Assembly: GCA_004369045.1 (NCBI GenBank)
Contig: ML213523.1
Coordinates: forward strand, 488,198-551,672
DNA: 63,475 nt
Origin: Heliocybe sulcata
Lineage: Eukaryota > Basidiomycota > Agaricomycetes > Gloeophyllales > Gloeophyllaceae
Direction of reading: 5' to 3'
Part shown: in pieces, positions 35,572-45,702 of the stretch
Numbering within the stretch: position 1 is the stretch's first letter
How the letters are laid out: each line of letters opens with the position of its first letter
The notes under the pieces: generated by a model
Database searches by the model: none
Told to the model about the DNA's origin: nothing
Seen by the model: only the letters and a program-made list of their open reading frames with translations
Program-made: the position numbers and the translations under genes

Positions 35572-35979
35572 TCATTCGTGCTCGTGCCGCGCCCTCCAGT
35601 TGGTGCTGATATAGCTGGGCTCCTATCCATCTCATTAGGTGTGCGTGCAGAGGACTTACCGGCTCGGGAGCAGGCTCACGCTTCCAGTTGGTGCTGATAT
35701 AGCTCGGCTCCTGGTCATATCATCAGGGATGTGCGTGCAAGATGTACGGGCAGAGGACTTACCGGCTCGGGAACGGGCTCACGCTTCTCTTTCCAGTTGG
35801 TGCTGATATAGCTCGGCACCTAGTCTCCTCAGAACAACTCACGCCCTTGTAACTGTGCACCATGGACTCACCGGCTCGCGCTTCCAACCGGTGCTGATAT
35901 AGCTGGGCTCGGGAGCGGGTGCGGCTCTAACGAGCGCGGCGACGCACGCGACAGCTACAAAGACGAGCAGCGATCGCAT
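35572..35979 (-). CDS. Secreted repeat-peptide precursor (alpha-factor-like / KEP type)
   Basis: Four exons, about 88 residues. Exon 1 encodes a signal peptide (MRSLLVFVAVACVAALVRA), then APAPEP, SYISTGW and KREP. Introns of 52, 52 and 37 nt, all phase 0 with GTGAGT or GTAAGT donors, separate three further exons. Each of these begins (E/V)PSYISTNW. Copies 1 and 3 are followed directly by Lys-Arg, copy 2 by Lys-Glu-Lys-Arg; the last ends RARHEHE and stops. The linkers after Lys-Arg are X-Pro dipeptides only: EPVP, EPVPEPEP and EPAPEPEP. Kex2 would cut after Lys-Arg, and a Ste13-type dipeptidyl aminopeptidase could strip the X-Pro pairs, releasing SYISTNW heptapeptides. This is the yeast alpha-factor logic. 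A cyclised RiPP (dikaritin-like) or a kexin-processed effector is the alternative; no UstY/DUF3328 partner was seen here. The third intron is unusually short. Confidence 0.8.
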
Positions 35980-36037
35980 GGTAGTCTCGCCTTGTATCTT
36001 GGTTGGTTGGTTGGGAACCTCCTTTGCTCCAGCTGGC

Positions 36038-36044
36038 TTTTATA
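36038..36044 (-). promoter_or_regulatory. TATA box of the repeat-peptide gene
   Basis: TATAAAA on the minus strand, 58 bp upstream of the ATG at 35979. Its spacing supports this small gene being real and well transcribed. Confidence 0.65.
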
Positions 36045-36750
36045 TCCTGAACAGCGAGAGTGAACCCGAGTTCCTCGTCCCAAGCACACCGCGCCTCGCC
36101 GGTCGCTGGTTCCCTTCGTACCTGGATCTCCGGACAGGCTGCTCTTGCACCGGACAGCTCGCAGAGACGGCTTTCTGGGGGTAAGGGATAGTGGCGTACG
36201 GTCGGGATCGGCGAGTACGGGATAGGGCGCCACCTGCGTGTGTTTGGTTGGTTGAGCGGGAACGGTGGGAGATGGTGATCTTGGGGATGGGAGATGTTGG
36301 TCATGTCGAAACTGCGTCATTGTTGGATCGCACTGCTTGTTTTTGGAATACGACGATTGGATAGCCGTTGTCCGTCACGGCTTGACGAGTGCGTTATGCT
36401 ACTACCTAGCGACGACTAAAGAGACATGAGCGCAATACCGTTGACAGTGTTGACACAGAATTGCAAGCCAGATGGACCTAACAGCAGCAGCGAGGGATTT
36501 ACGAGTTGGCAAGGTGTGATCGGATGAGTAGCGACAGAGAAATCCGGGGTAAACAATTGCATACTGGAGACTCAAGACAAGGAGGTCGGTGTACTAGCAC
36601 GAGGTCCGTACGGATGATAGATTATAAATAGTGCGCGACGACACTCAAGCGCTGTTGAAACTTTGTCATGAGCGGTCGTCCGCACTGGCGAGAAATAACT
36701 CGACATACCATCCGAATCCCAAGAACGAACCCTCCGCACCGACTCAGTAA
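36045..36750. other. Upstream region of the repeat-peptide gene
   Basis: No gene was seen. The minus-strand frames at 35927-36320 run over the peptide gene's promoter and have no family resemblance. Confidence 0.5.
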
Positions 36751-37244
36751 TCAGAGACTACTCCTCGCCGCCTTCTTGCCCTTCTTGCCCTTCCTCCCCT
36801 TTCCCCCCCTCTTATCCTTCGCCGTCTCCTTCACGGGCGCCGCCGCGTACGTCGGCTGCGCCCCGCGCACTCTGACCCTCCCGTCCTTCAGCTTCTCAGT
36901 GACGACGGGGCTCGCCGCGGGGCGGAACTTGTAGTCCTTAGAGTACCTATCACACACCATCCCGTCAGCGACCCGGGGGATACTACATATGCGTGGCGCG
37001 CGCACCGCTGGGCGTGGACGACCTTTGTCTCCGCGGGGCTCTGCAGCCGCAGGTGGAGGCCGAGGTAGAGCAGGGCGAGGAGGAAGAGGAGGAGGAGGGC
37101 GCGTTTCCAGGGCGCGGGCGCGGGCTGGTTGAAGCGCGGGTCTTGCTGCAGCTTGGCGTGCAGGGCTTCGGGCGAGGCATCCGAGGCGGCGAACTTGGCT
37201 TCGTGGTCGTCGGTGGGGACGGTTTGGTACCGCGCGGCGGACAT
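36751..37244 (-). CDS. Small single-helix membrane protein, conserved fungal type
   Basis: Two exons. The first encodes MSAARYQTVPTDDHEAKF, a short linker, and one membrane helix (ALLLLFLLALLYLGLHL) preceded by Trp-Lys-Arg, so the N-terminus is likely cytoplasmic. The intron begins GTGCGC and ends GATAG. The second exon encodes YSKDYKFRPAASPVVTEKL, then DGRVRVRGAQPTY, and a very basic Gly/Lys-rich tail ending ARSSL. About 140 residues in all. The FRPAASP...LKDGR block looks like a conserved fungal motif, but no named function is recalled. It shares a short divergent promoter with the INO80B-like gene. Confidence 0.75.
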
Positions 37245-37360
37245 GATGGATGAATGAATGGATGAATGAGAGTGTAGAGTCTGAGAGAAGTGGCGGAGAT
37301 TGAAATTGGCTGTGACGACATAGCGGTAGCGAGAGGGTATAATTATGATTAAGTGTGGCA
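37245..37360. promoter_or_regulatory. Divergent promoter, 116 bp
   Basis: The start codons of the small membrane protein (minus, 37244) and the INO80B-like gene (plus, 37361) are only 116 bp apart, so both must use this interval. No TATA box is obvious. Confidence 0.65.
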
Positions 37361-38712
37361 ATGGATCCGGACGTGTACGAAGATGGGTACTACAGCGGAA
37401 GCGGTAAGTTGATCATTCATGCTCGAGTCATTTATAGCGCGCGGTCGCACAGTGCCGGTGCGATTGAACTCGTGTTCGACGACTAGACATGCAAGTGTCG
37501 GATGCCGACGGCTCCGATGTCGAGGTGCGCCCGCGGAGACGCGGGGCGGCGTTGAAGGAGGAAGAGGAGGAAGAGGAGGAAGAGCAGATTAATATTGATG
37601 TTGAGGAAGAAGAGGAAGAGGAGGAGGATCCCCAGGCTGACGACGAGCCTGACGAGGACGAGGAACAGCAGCAGGTGCGCCGCCGCCTCGTCCGTCCATT
37701 GCGAATAATACAACTCATATCTGCCGCAGGAATCCTCTGACTCGGGCGGCCTCTCTACTCCCGAGGACGCGCCCCCCGCGCCCGCCCAACCTCGCTTGAA
37801 GATCCGGCTCAAGCTGCCCACCCACGCCTCGAGCAGTGTCCCAACGCCCGACGAGCCCCGTACGTGTCCACTTACTCTCCTGCGGTCTTCCACTTCACTA
37901 AAGATTATGTATTACAGACATGGATATCGAGTCGGAGGGCGAGGACGAAGAGGACGAGGACGATAACTTTGACGGCGCGCAGTCGACTCGCTCGGGCTCG
38001 ACGACGTCAAGAGCTATGACGGCCCGTCAAGCTGCACACGCCGGCGTCGTCGAGACGACGCACGTCTCCCTAAGTGCGTACACACACATCACCTCCCATC
38101 TGTACGGCTATACTAAACACCAAACAGCCGACGAGCCCTCCTCACGTAAAAAGAAACTCACGGAAGCAGAGCTCGCGCTCCGGCGTGAGGAAACCGCGCG
38201 TAAACGGAAACACCTCTCCGAGAAGAAAAAAGAGGAGGAAAAGGTACGCAGCTCCCCCCTCCCCCGCGTTTTACAGGGAACTCACCACCTACCACTGGCA
38301 GGCAGAAACCATTAACCGCCTCCTGCGCGCCAAATCCTCGCGCTCGCGGGGCGGCCGCCGCCGCGCCCCCGCGGAAGAGACCCCCGTCGCGCCCACCCCC
38401 GACGACGAAGCACCCGACGAGGCCGAAGCCGAAACGGAAGTAAAGGACGATCTGGCGCCCCCGCCGGCGTGGTACAGATGGGTGTCGAGGGCCGAGGAGG
38501 GGAGGATGGTGTTGACGTTCGCGGTGCCGCGAGATGCAGAGAGAGGGAGAGAAATCAGGGAGAGAAGGGAGAGCGGGGAGGTGCCGAGATGCGATGTGGT
38601 TGGGTGTGGGAGCGGGAGGAAGTATCGGCTGGTGAGGGATTGGACGAAGGGGGCGTGTGGGATGGCGCATTTGAAGGCTTTGGAGGGCGCTGTGATGGAT
38701 GTTTCTGTTTGA
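37361..38712 (+). CDS. INO80 complex subunit B / Ies2-like protein
   Basis: Six exons. Exon 1 is only 13 codons (MDPDVYEDGYYSG) and ends at GTAAGT. Exon 2 continues with DMQVSDADGSDVEV and a long Glu/Asp tract. Next come LKIRLKLP, a short acidic exon with MTARQAA, and a basic exon with KKKLTEAELALRREETARKR, the PAPA-1-like coiled segment typical of Ies2/INO80B. The last exon has AETINRLLRAKSSRS and ends in a HIT-finger-like CDVVGCGSGRKYRLVRDW...ACGMAHLK. This order (acidic head, PAPA-1, finger) identifies the nuclear INO80 chromatin-remodelling subunit that stimulates the ATPase. No damage was seen. Confidence 0.82.
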
Positions 38713-39098
38713 GTTTTGTCTTGTTCGTTCTGTGTCGTCTTTTTGTCATTGTTCGAGTTTTGTAGCATTACAACGAGATTACTTCAAGGTTCCGACACCC
38801 AAATGAGCAGGCAATAAGCTCCAAGACGCGCGGATGAATCGATACTTAACTTGGCTTTCATGTCATGTCAACAACAAGGGGTAATATTCATTTCGCAGTA
38901 CAGAACTAAAAAAAAACATTGCATGGGTTTTTTGGTTTATACGATCAGCGAAAGGCCCGAGCACATCGAGTGCAAGAAGCCGCACCAACTACGAGGTACA
39001 GACGAGACGAGGACATTCAGACGAGTACGCAACATTCAGGAAACACAGAACCGACTTTGGGTGACATTGCGACAGAATACCGTAAACGAGCTGGCCAC
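38713..39098. other. Spacer between converging genes
   Basis: 386 bp without a supportable gene. An A9 tract lies near 38908. Confidence 0.5.
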
Positions 39099-40777
39099 TT
39101 ACTCGACGATGGGGTAGAGGAAGCAGCCGGGGAACCTCTCCTTGATGCGCTGCTCGAGCCAGAAGTAGGGAGTGATGTACGTCATATCCGTCTCATCAGT
39201 CGGTCCTCCACCGCCGGTAAGAACGCCGATGATGCGCCCATCCCTGCCGACGACGATCGAGCCAGAGTCTCCAGGGTCGGAGAACTTGTTGTTCTTGAGG
39301 CTGGACGTGTCGTAGCCGAGGACGACGTACTCCTCGGAAAGCTCGTGGATGCCGTAGTCGGTGTAGCGGCGAGTAATCGACTTCAAGCCGTTGACGCGAC
39401 CAAAGGTAGTGCCAGTCGTCCGGCCATTCTTGACGGCGAGCAGCGTCTTCACGTTGTGGACGTCGAGATCCTGAGGAGCGTGGAACTCAGACTCGGGGAC
39501 GACGCCTTTGATCTGGATGAGGTCGTCCTCGGGCTCCTGGTACTTCTGGCGGTCCTGAGGCTGAGGGAACATAAGGTCTGCCCACTCGACAGTCCCCGTA
39601 TTCCCGCCTGTGGATGCGGGAATCACGCGTCAGCCAAAGGTGAAAAAGGCAAAGGCAGGAAAAGTAAAAAAAAAAAAAAAAGGTACGAACCGACGTAAAG
39701 CTTGTTCCCGAGGAACTTGTCCCAATCAACCATGTCCTCGTCCATCAAGATAAGACTCCAGTCGTTGGTGAACTTGTGCTCGCCGACGCCGACCTCGATC
39801 TTCTCGCAGTGCAGGACGTGGCCGAATACACGCTGCGCAGCGGTGGTGCGATACTTGGTAACCTCGGTGTGGAGCCTGTCCGCCTCCTCGATCTTGTTCT
39901 TGGCGGCGTCGATCAAGTCCGTGAACTCCTTACGTCTCTTGGTCACAGCGGCAGGCTCGCTCTCCACCGGCTCCCCAAGCCTCTTGCGCTGCTTCTCCCA
40001 GCCCGAGACGGACACGGCCTGGTCGCCGATGAACTTCATCAGAGCCTGGACGGCGGTCTCAAACGCGCCGGTACCGAGGAGAACGATATCCTCCCTCGCC
40101 TGGCTCTCCTTGCGAGTGTACGTCTTGTTCTCGAAGAGGGGAGGCGGACGAGCGACGTGGGCGCAGGTGGAGAGGGCAACGCGCTTGTCTCCCTCCTCGC
40201 TGCTGAGGCGGTAGAACACGCCTCCGGTCCCCTCGAAGTGAGGAGACTGGAGGGGCGCGATGGAGAGACCGAGAGTGTGCGTGAAGGCCTTGCGAAGGCC
40301 GGCGATGGAGTCGAGGAGGGGGTCGAAGTTCATGAGCTTGGGACCAGTTCCGCGACGACGGTACACGGACTCGATGAGGGCAACCTGGATCTCAGGGAAG
40401 CCGGCAGCGCGGAGAACCTCGTCGGCGGCGTTGGCAGCCCTCACAGCAGCATCGTACGCAAGGGAGCCGGGCCTGACTCCAATGGTGATGACGAAGTCGC
40501 AGATGAGAGCCGCCTCCCCAGCGTTGGCGTATGCGAGGGGGTTGATCGCGTTCCAGTCGACCTGGAGCTTGTCGAGGACGGCGGCGATGGCCCAAGAGAT
40601 AGAGCCCCAAGTAGGCTCGATGCGGTGGTAGTGGATAGGGCGAGCGGCACGGACTAGCTTCTGCTCCTCGATACCTTGGCGTTTAGGCCACGCCGGCCCC
40701 GTCTTATGGATGCACGGGGTCCCGGACCCGTGCAAGTCGGTGTACGCGTTCTCGTACGTCTCGGTGAGCCTGGTCAT
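39099..40777 (-). CDS. Trypsin-like serine peptidase family protein
   Basis: Two exons joined through a 70-80 nt intron that contains a 16-17 T run on the minus strand (39669-39683 region). The first 362 residues include a long helical head and STCAH (likely catalytic His, about residue 207), then NDWSLILMD (likely Asp, about 339). The second exon has DPGDSGSIVVG (likely nucleophile Ser, about 478). The triad order and GDSGS point to the S1/trypsin superfamily in a basidiomycete-specific context with no signal peptide, so it probably acts inside the cell. The ATG at 40777 lies about 25 bp from the end of inverted arm B, and the frame is open for some way upstream (LKAGAVTEEM). The true N-terminus may therefore start inside the arm. 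A GTAAGT at the stop codon could hide another 3' exon. Confidence 0.75.
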
Positions 40778-41208
40778 CTCCTCCGTGACGGCACCAGCCT
40801 TAAGGGTAAGGAGATGGAAAACGTCCGCAAGGAGAAAATCGCACCTATACTTGAACGGCGTCTTGAGGCCACCTTATACCTAGATAGGGACTCTCGAATT
40901 CAAGTAACAACGGTTGTCGGTAGCCTGGTAAGACATCCTAGTCTTCTGAAGAGAGCAGTGGCAAGAGACTCAGTCGCAGAGAAACATTCAAATCAGGGGC
41001 ACACGTGGCTGTAGCGGCCAAATCCGATTAGATTATCCCAGCGACGACGACTCGACAATACATGGATACAGTAGTACAACAATATGCCCTTACAAATAAA
41101 TAACGGAACCCTCAGCCTCCCATGCTTTTCATGTGGTATCCCAAACGCCCAAATTCACTCGCCCCTCATGCACATGCCCCAAAGTCGCTCTCTGCCACCG
41201 CAACTGAC

Positions 41209-42199
41209 TTACGGGCCAGACTTGTATCTCTGCCCGACAACCGTCAAGCTTCCATCCGCGTTGAACAGCGCCGAGTTCGGAGCAGCCGTCACGGCGCCCG
41301 CGTCGTTCGTCTGCTCCAGCGAGGTAGCAGTCGCCACAAAGTAGCTGTACATGGAGACATAGTTTGCGCCGTTAAGGAAGCTCATCGCCTGCTCGAGGAA
41401 GTTGGCCTGGTCCTGGGCGCTGCCCTGCGTCATGGCGAACTCGGTGATGACGAACTTTGCGTTCGGGTACCGCGAGTGCGCCGACTGGATGTAGGACTGG
41501 AAGGCCGAGAAGGAGGGGCCATACCCTATACATGCCTGTTAATCACCGATACACCAACATTGACTATGATATCTGACGTACAGTGCAAGTTGATGTAGTC
41601 GTAGTAACAGCCAGAGCAGGCGGAAAGGAAGCTGTCGAGCCAGCTCAAACCCTGGCCAGAGTTGGTAGAGGAGGTGACCGCGGGCAGTGCCTTCGCGACG
41701 GCGAGTGGGTTGATGTACTGCTTGTACCACGCCGCAGCATCCGTAGGAGAGATGCCGTTCAGGTCAGGCTCATTCAAGCTGAATCAAAGGAAGATTGGTC
41801 AGGCTCGGTTTCGGATATAAATTAAGGACAAGGAAGAGACTAACCTGAAGACGGTGTTCCAGCCTCCGCTGGATACGCGGCTCGCGAGTTGCGCGACAGG
41901 GGAGGAGTCGCAGTCCATGCATCGCTGCGTTCCGATGAAGTTGAAGTTCCTGAGCAAGCGCACCGAAGCATCAGTATCTACTTATAAGCCTTCAAGACGG
42001 AAACTAGTACACACTGAGTATTATCGGGACGGTACGTCTCCCAGTTGTAGAGCCAGTTGACACCCTGACCGGCGGAGCTTTGGAGAGTGTTGGGGCTGAG
42101 CGCAGTGTTGGCGTTATACCACGGCCATGCAGCACCACGCTTGTCGGCGAACGCGACGGGTGCAAGGAGGACGAGAGAGGCGAGGAGCGAGCTGAACAT
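41209..42199 (-). CDS. GH128 glycoside hydrolase, copy B
   Basis: Same four exons as copy A: signal peptide, WLYNWETYRP, NEPDLNGISP, CSGCYYDYINLH and ITEFAMTQG, ending QRYKSGP. Protein differences seen against copy A are four: Ala to Ser after Thr-Asn, Ile to Leu, Asp to Glu and Ser to Gly. None touches the two presumed catalytic Glu residues, so both copies should be active. Its TATAAAA lies at 42254-42260. It is transcribed toward the peptidase gene. Confidence 0.9.
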
Positions 42200-42260
42200 T
42201 GTGGGATTGCTGAGGACGGTGGGATGGTGAATCCATGTCGCAGAATATCCAAGTTTTATA

Positions 42261-43730
42261 CCAAAGAACGGGCCGTGGATGCGGTCGGTGGCAAGCGGAT
42301 CCCCCACAGCCCATCAAGCTCTGAATTTCGAGGCCAGGGCAGGTACGCTGGATTTGACTGGAGCATCGCATTTTCAGACTTATTGCCGCACAGAGAGCAG
42401 GTGTCGATGTATAGCAACAGAGAGACCAAGCGCGGAGATCAGATTGAGTTGTCGCATAAGCCGCAATGCTCCAGATGTTAGGACCTTTCTGGGCATGTCC
42501 ACGGAGTTTCGTAGTGAAAGTCGCAGCAGTCGCCCATACGCACTGGAGGGGACCATATGGCCATGAGCGCCTCGGAACCGCTCGGCTAGTGTCTTGTGGT
42601 ACAGCTCACATAGAGCGTGTGCTGACGACGCAGGACGAGCATCACTACGGACGCGAGCCGAACGCTCTCTGGACCTGATCCTGATCCAGCCTGATCGGCG
42701 CATGCGTAAAGTCTTGTATACGAGAGGGGAGCATCTCTTTCTGTTCAGGAGTCCTTGGCACGGATTGTAGGCTGAAGCGCAGGGTCCAAAGGAGCATACT
42801 GAATCACCGCTATGGAGTCACTGCCATATAGACAACTCGTAGTGTCCTGTAAGATTGCCGCGGAGGACGACAGTTGCCATTTGGACATCACGAGGAACTG
42901 GGATTGACCGATACCGAAGCGAACAGGCGCGCGCGGCCGAGTATCGTGCTGCGATATAAGTCAACTGATGATGGGAACTACAGGAACGGGTAAAGTCGCT
43001 TGCTGGTGGTGGTCTCTAACAAAGTGATGATGGAGACATTGATGGAGACGAGCAAATATTGATGTCTGAGACGGCATCGTGGCAGGCACAGCCACGGACT
43101 TCCGCACTTCTCGTAGCGTCAAACACAAACCACTTTGATAATTTGTGCTTTCTTGTTTTCGAAATCCCCGAACATGGCTTGGTATCTTTATAATCCCATA
43201 TACGGCCGCTCCATCTTCCCTGTGGTATTCACGCGGGAGCACGGTATGCAGTGATTCTGCGACGATCACGGCGCAAGTGGTATACCCTGCATTGTACAAG
43301 GAAGCCGAGGACACCAATATCATAGAGAAATAGACGCCCTTTTCTCGGAGGAGCTCACGTAAATGATGCCAGACGCAGGTATAGGGAGATAGTCAGAACG
43401 AGAATTTCTGGATTGAGCCGTACGGAACACTACACATATATCAATCAGTACTCGTGACCGGGAAAGAGAACCGAGCTTTAGCTCAAGGCCTTAAGGAGCG
43501 AAGAATTCGTACCGAGCGGAAAAAACTGTGACTCACCCTAGGCCTGGTGCCTGCTCAATGGGTTATGGTTATTGACCTCGTCCCGTCATTCTTCCGTCCA
43601 GCTCGCACACGATAAACCGTGCATAATAGAAGTACGAAAAAGCATAGACGCTAAGTTTCAGTACACAGCTTCTAAGCACACATGATGGTCACGTATCGCG
43701 AAGGATTAATGCTCTAGATTTCCGCAGGAA
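42261..43730. other. Spacer inside arm B
   Basis: Counterpart of 25790-27258 in inverted orientation. No gene was supported. Confidence 0.5.
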
Positions 43731-44495
43731 CTACTCTACACCAGCCCAGATCTTTTCCTCGACGTCTACATCCTGGTTCCGACGCAGACCCGGATTCATC
43801 GCTGCCGTTCGGTCGATATTCGCGACCGATCCCCTGAACCAATGGGCTCCTCCATAAACCGGGAAATAATAGTACGTGAGCGAACCGACCAAAACCGCGC
43901 CCAGTACGGCAATTGTGTAATTCATACTCGAGGCTGAAGGGCCGGGATTCGTGGAGAATGGGATCATCACAATGGCGAAGACCATCCATGATACAGCTGT
44001 AGCGGACACGGGAAAGCTCTGCGGCACCCAAGTCGAAACTAGCGAATAGCTACAGGCAGATCAGAGCACGCACGGATCTTCCCAAAGTAAAGGGCCCTGG
44101 CCTGAGCTCGTTTGCAAAGGCAAACAGAGCCGTAATAGGAATGCAATACGCGATGTAGGGCGCAGCCGCCGCCAGAGTGAATACGGCTCCGACTGCCTCC
44201 GAACCCGCAAATGACAGTAGGCCCAAGACTCCTGCCAGGAAGGGGACGAACCAGACACAGTTCACGGGTGTTTGGGTGTATCGGTTGATGCGGTAGAGAC
44301 AGCGGGAGAATGGGAGTGCTCCATCACGGGAGAATGCGAAGGCTTGACGGGAAGCGACAGTGAGCTAGACGGACCGGTCTTGTCAGCTTTGTGGGCAATA
44401 AATACAAGTCAATCAACATACAGTACTTGTGCCCATCATAAATCTTTGCTTGATTGTCAGCAGTGACACTACTTAGAAGGTGAGCACATACTGCA
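43731..44495 (-). pseudogene. Permease 3' fragment (copy of permease A)
   Basis: Only the last third of permease A is present: the MMGTS-type exon, the SRQAFAFSRDGALPFSR stretch, NCVWFVPFLAGVLGLLSFAG, and the last exon from FPVSATAVSWMVFAI to EEKIWAGVE. The first two thirds of the gene are missing beyond 44495. Without a start or most helices it cannot make a transporter. Several substitutions relative to permease A (for example in the last loop) suggest relaxed constraint. Confidence 0.85.
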
Positions 44496-45702
44496 ACATT
44501 CCGCCTCCTCAGAGGAGAAGATATATACACGGAAATACCAGAATAACATGTGCTCGACACTCAGCCTCTTCAGCGCAGTCCACCTTCGCAAGCGTAGGAC
44601 TATTCTCCGGGCCTCAAGGGTGACCGCAGCCTGCTTAAACTCTGGCTGATGATGTTTGCAGGAGATGCGTCTGAGCCTCTCTATCTGAGCACAGCGCACG
44701 GAAGCAGCGATAGGACCACTCACTGGTGTGAATTGTCATATCGCAACTATGAGTGCGATTTGAAGGAGTAGGGCAGTCGGAGAGGAATTATTGATGCCGA
44801 TATACGCCAGAGGAGATGATGTGGAGTGCCAGGTCAGAGCGGCCCAGAATGACGGCAAAGGTAAATGGACCGGCGCCTAATACGAGCGCCTTACCTTCAA
44901 TCAAGGCGGCTCGAGGTATACACAACATGTTGGTCCGGCCATCTTAGTGGAGACAGCAACCGTCGAGTTAGGGTACCACCAAGAACGGTCTGACAGAGGA
45001 TGCTGCGCTTTGCACTAGCATCTCCAGAGACTCTCGTGAATGAGGATCCTTCTCGCCGCCCAGGCGCAATACGCTGTAAATAACATCGTAAAGTTGCCCG
45101 AGGGCAAGATGAAACACATGCGGATCGGGGCTGTGTATGACCGCTCAAGACGGCAATGGCATGGACGATTGTAGCAAGAGGGATAGAAAGAGAAGACACT
45201 GACCCATAGATGCTGGCTTCGGCACCGAAAGCAGGCAGTTGCGCGAAAGAAGCCGCTGTCCAGACAACGCAGTGCAAGCTGTGCTTGCATCCGTCCATCT
45301 CAGCTTCAACTCATACCTGCCGTACTCGGTTTGCTCTCGAGTTGTAGCTGATTGTACAGAGGATATGCCCAGAATGCGATTGGACGCGGGTCAGCCGGGA
45401 GACTTGTCTTACAGCAGCACAAGGGTCCTTGGGAAAGACGTGGCTATTAATATGGGTCTGCGCATCGTCGTTCGCTAGCCCTATGTTTGCAGAGTCAGCA
45501 TTTACTCACCGACCACTGCAGCACAGATAACCCAGCAATACGTCTCTCAGACGCTGCGTACGACCGGACCCGGCGGCTGTGGCACAATTCCAACTGTCAC
45601 ACTCCCGTGACAAACATAACGGTGCTATCACCACTTCCACGGGCGGAACCAAACACGACCAATCAAAATCCCTCCTGTTCGTTGTCGACCACGGCGAGCA
45701 CG
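44496..45702. other. Region with a dispersed repeat, no gene identified
   Basis: 44830-45230 is shared, inverted, with 50690-51010 (see the repeat entries). The minus-strand reading has protein-like pieces (WTAASFAQLPAFGAEASIYG, ALVLGAGPFTFAVILGRSDL, LHIISSGVY) in several frames, so this is probably a decayed gene. I do not recognise the family. Confidence 0.5.
44830..45230 (-). repeat. Dispersed repeat, copy 1 (decayed gene fragment)
   Basis: Its reverse complement matches 50690-51010 over roughly 300-350 bp, sharing long words such as gccattgcc, cgggcaacttta, gagaaggatcctcattcacg, aaggcgctcgtattaggcgccggtcca and actccacatcatc. Both copies are frame-broken. Confidence 0.8.

Larger units (their letters stand above)
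40800..44495 (-). repeat. Inverted duplication, arm B (3.7 kb)
   Basis: Reverse complement of arm A (25030-28750). Its inner end, near 40802, abuts the peptidase gene. Its outer end, near 44495, cuts the permease copy at the same exon boundary where arm A continues into the intact permease. The two arms enclose about 12 kb. Confidence 0.93.

Noticed and set aside
35581-35910. Initial reading as simple non-coding tandem repeats
   Set aside because: On the minus strand each repeat is an exon in frame with a signal peptide, with splice sites between them, so a coding explanation is better.
35927-36320. Minus-strand frames over the peptide gene promoter
   Set aside because: They run through the TATA box and leader of the repeat-peptide gene and have no family resemblance.
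36751-37244. UstY/DUF3328 partner for the repeat peptide
   Set aside because: The small membrane protein has one helix but lacks the HxxHC motifs of DUF3328, so it does not support a dikaritin-type RiPP cluster.
39776-40657. 293-codon plus-strand frame opposite the peptidase gene
   Set aside because: Shadow of the GC-rich peptidase exon; the minus-strand frame has the family motifs and a clean intron.
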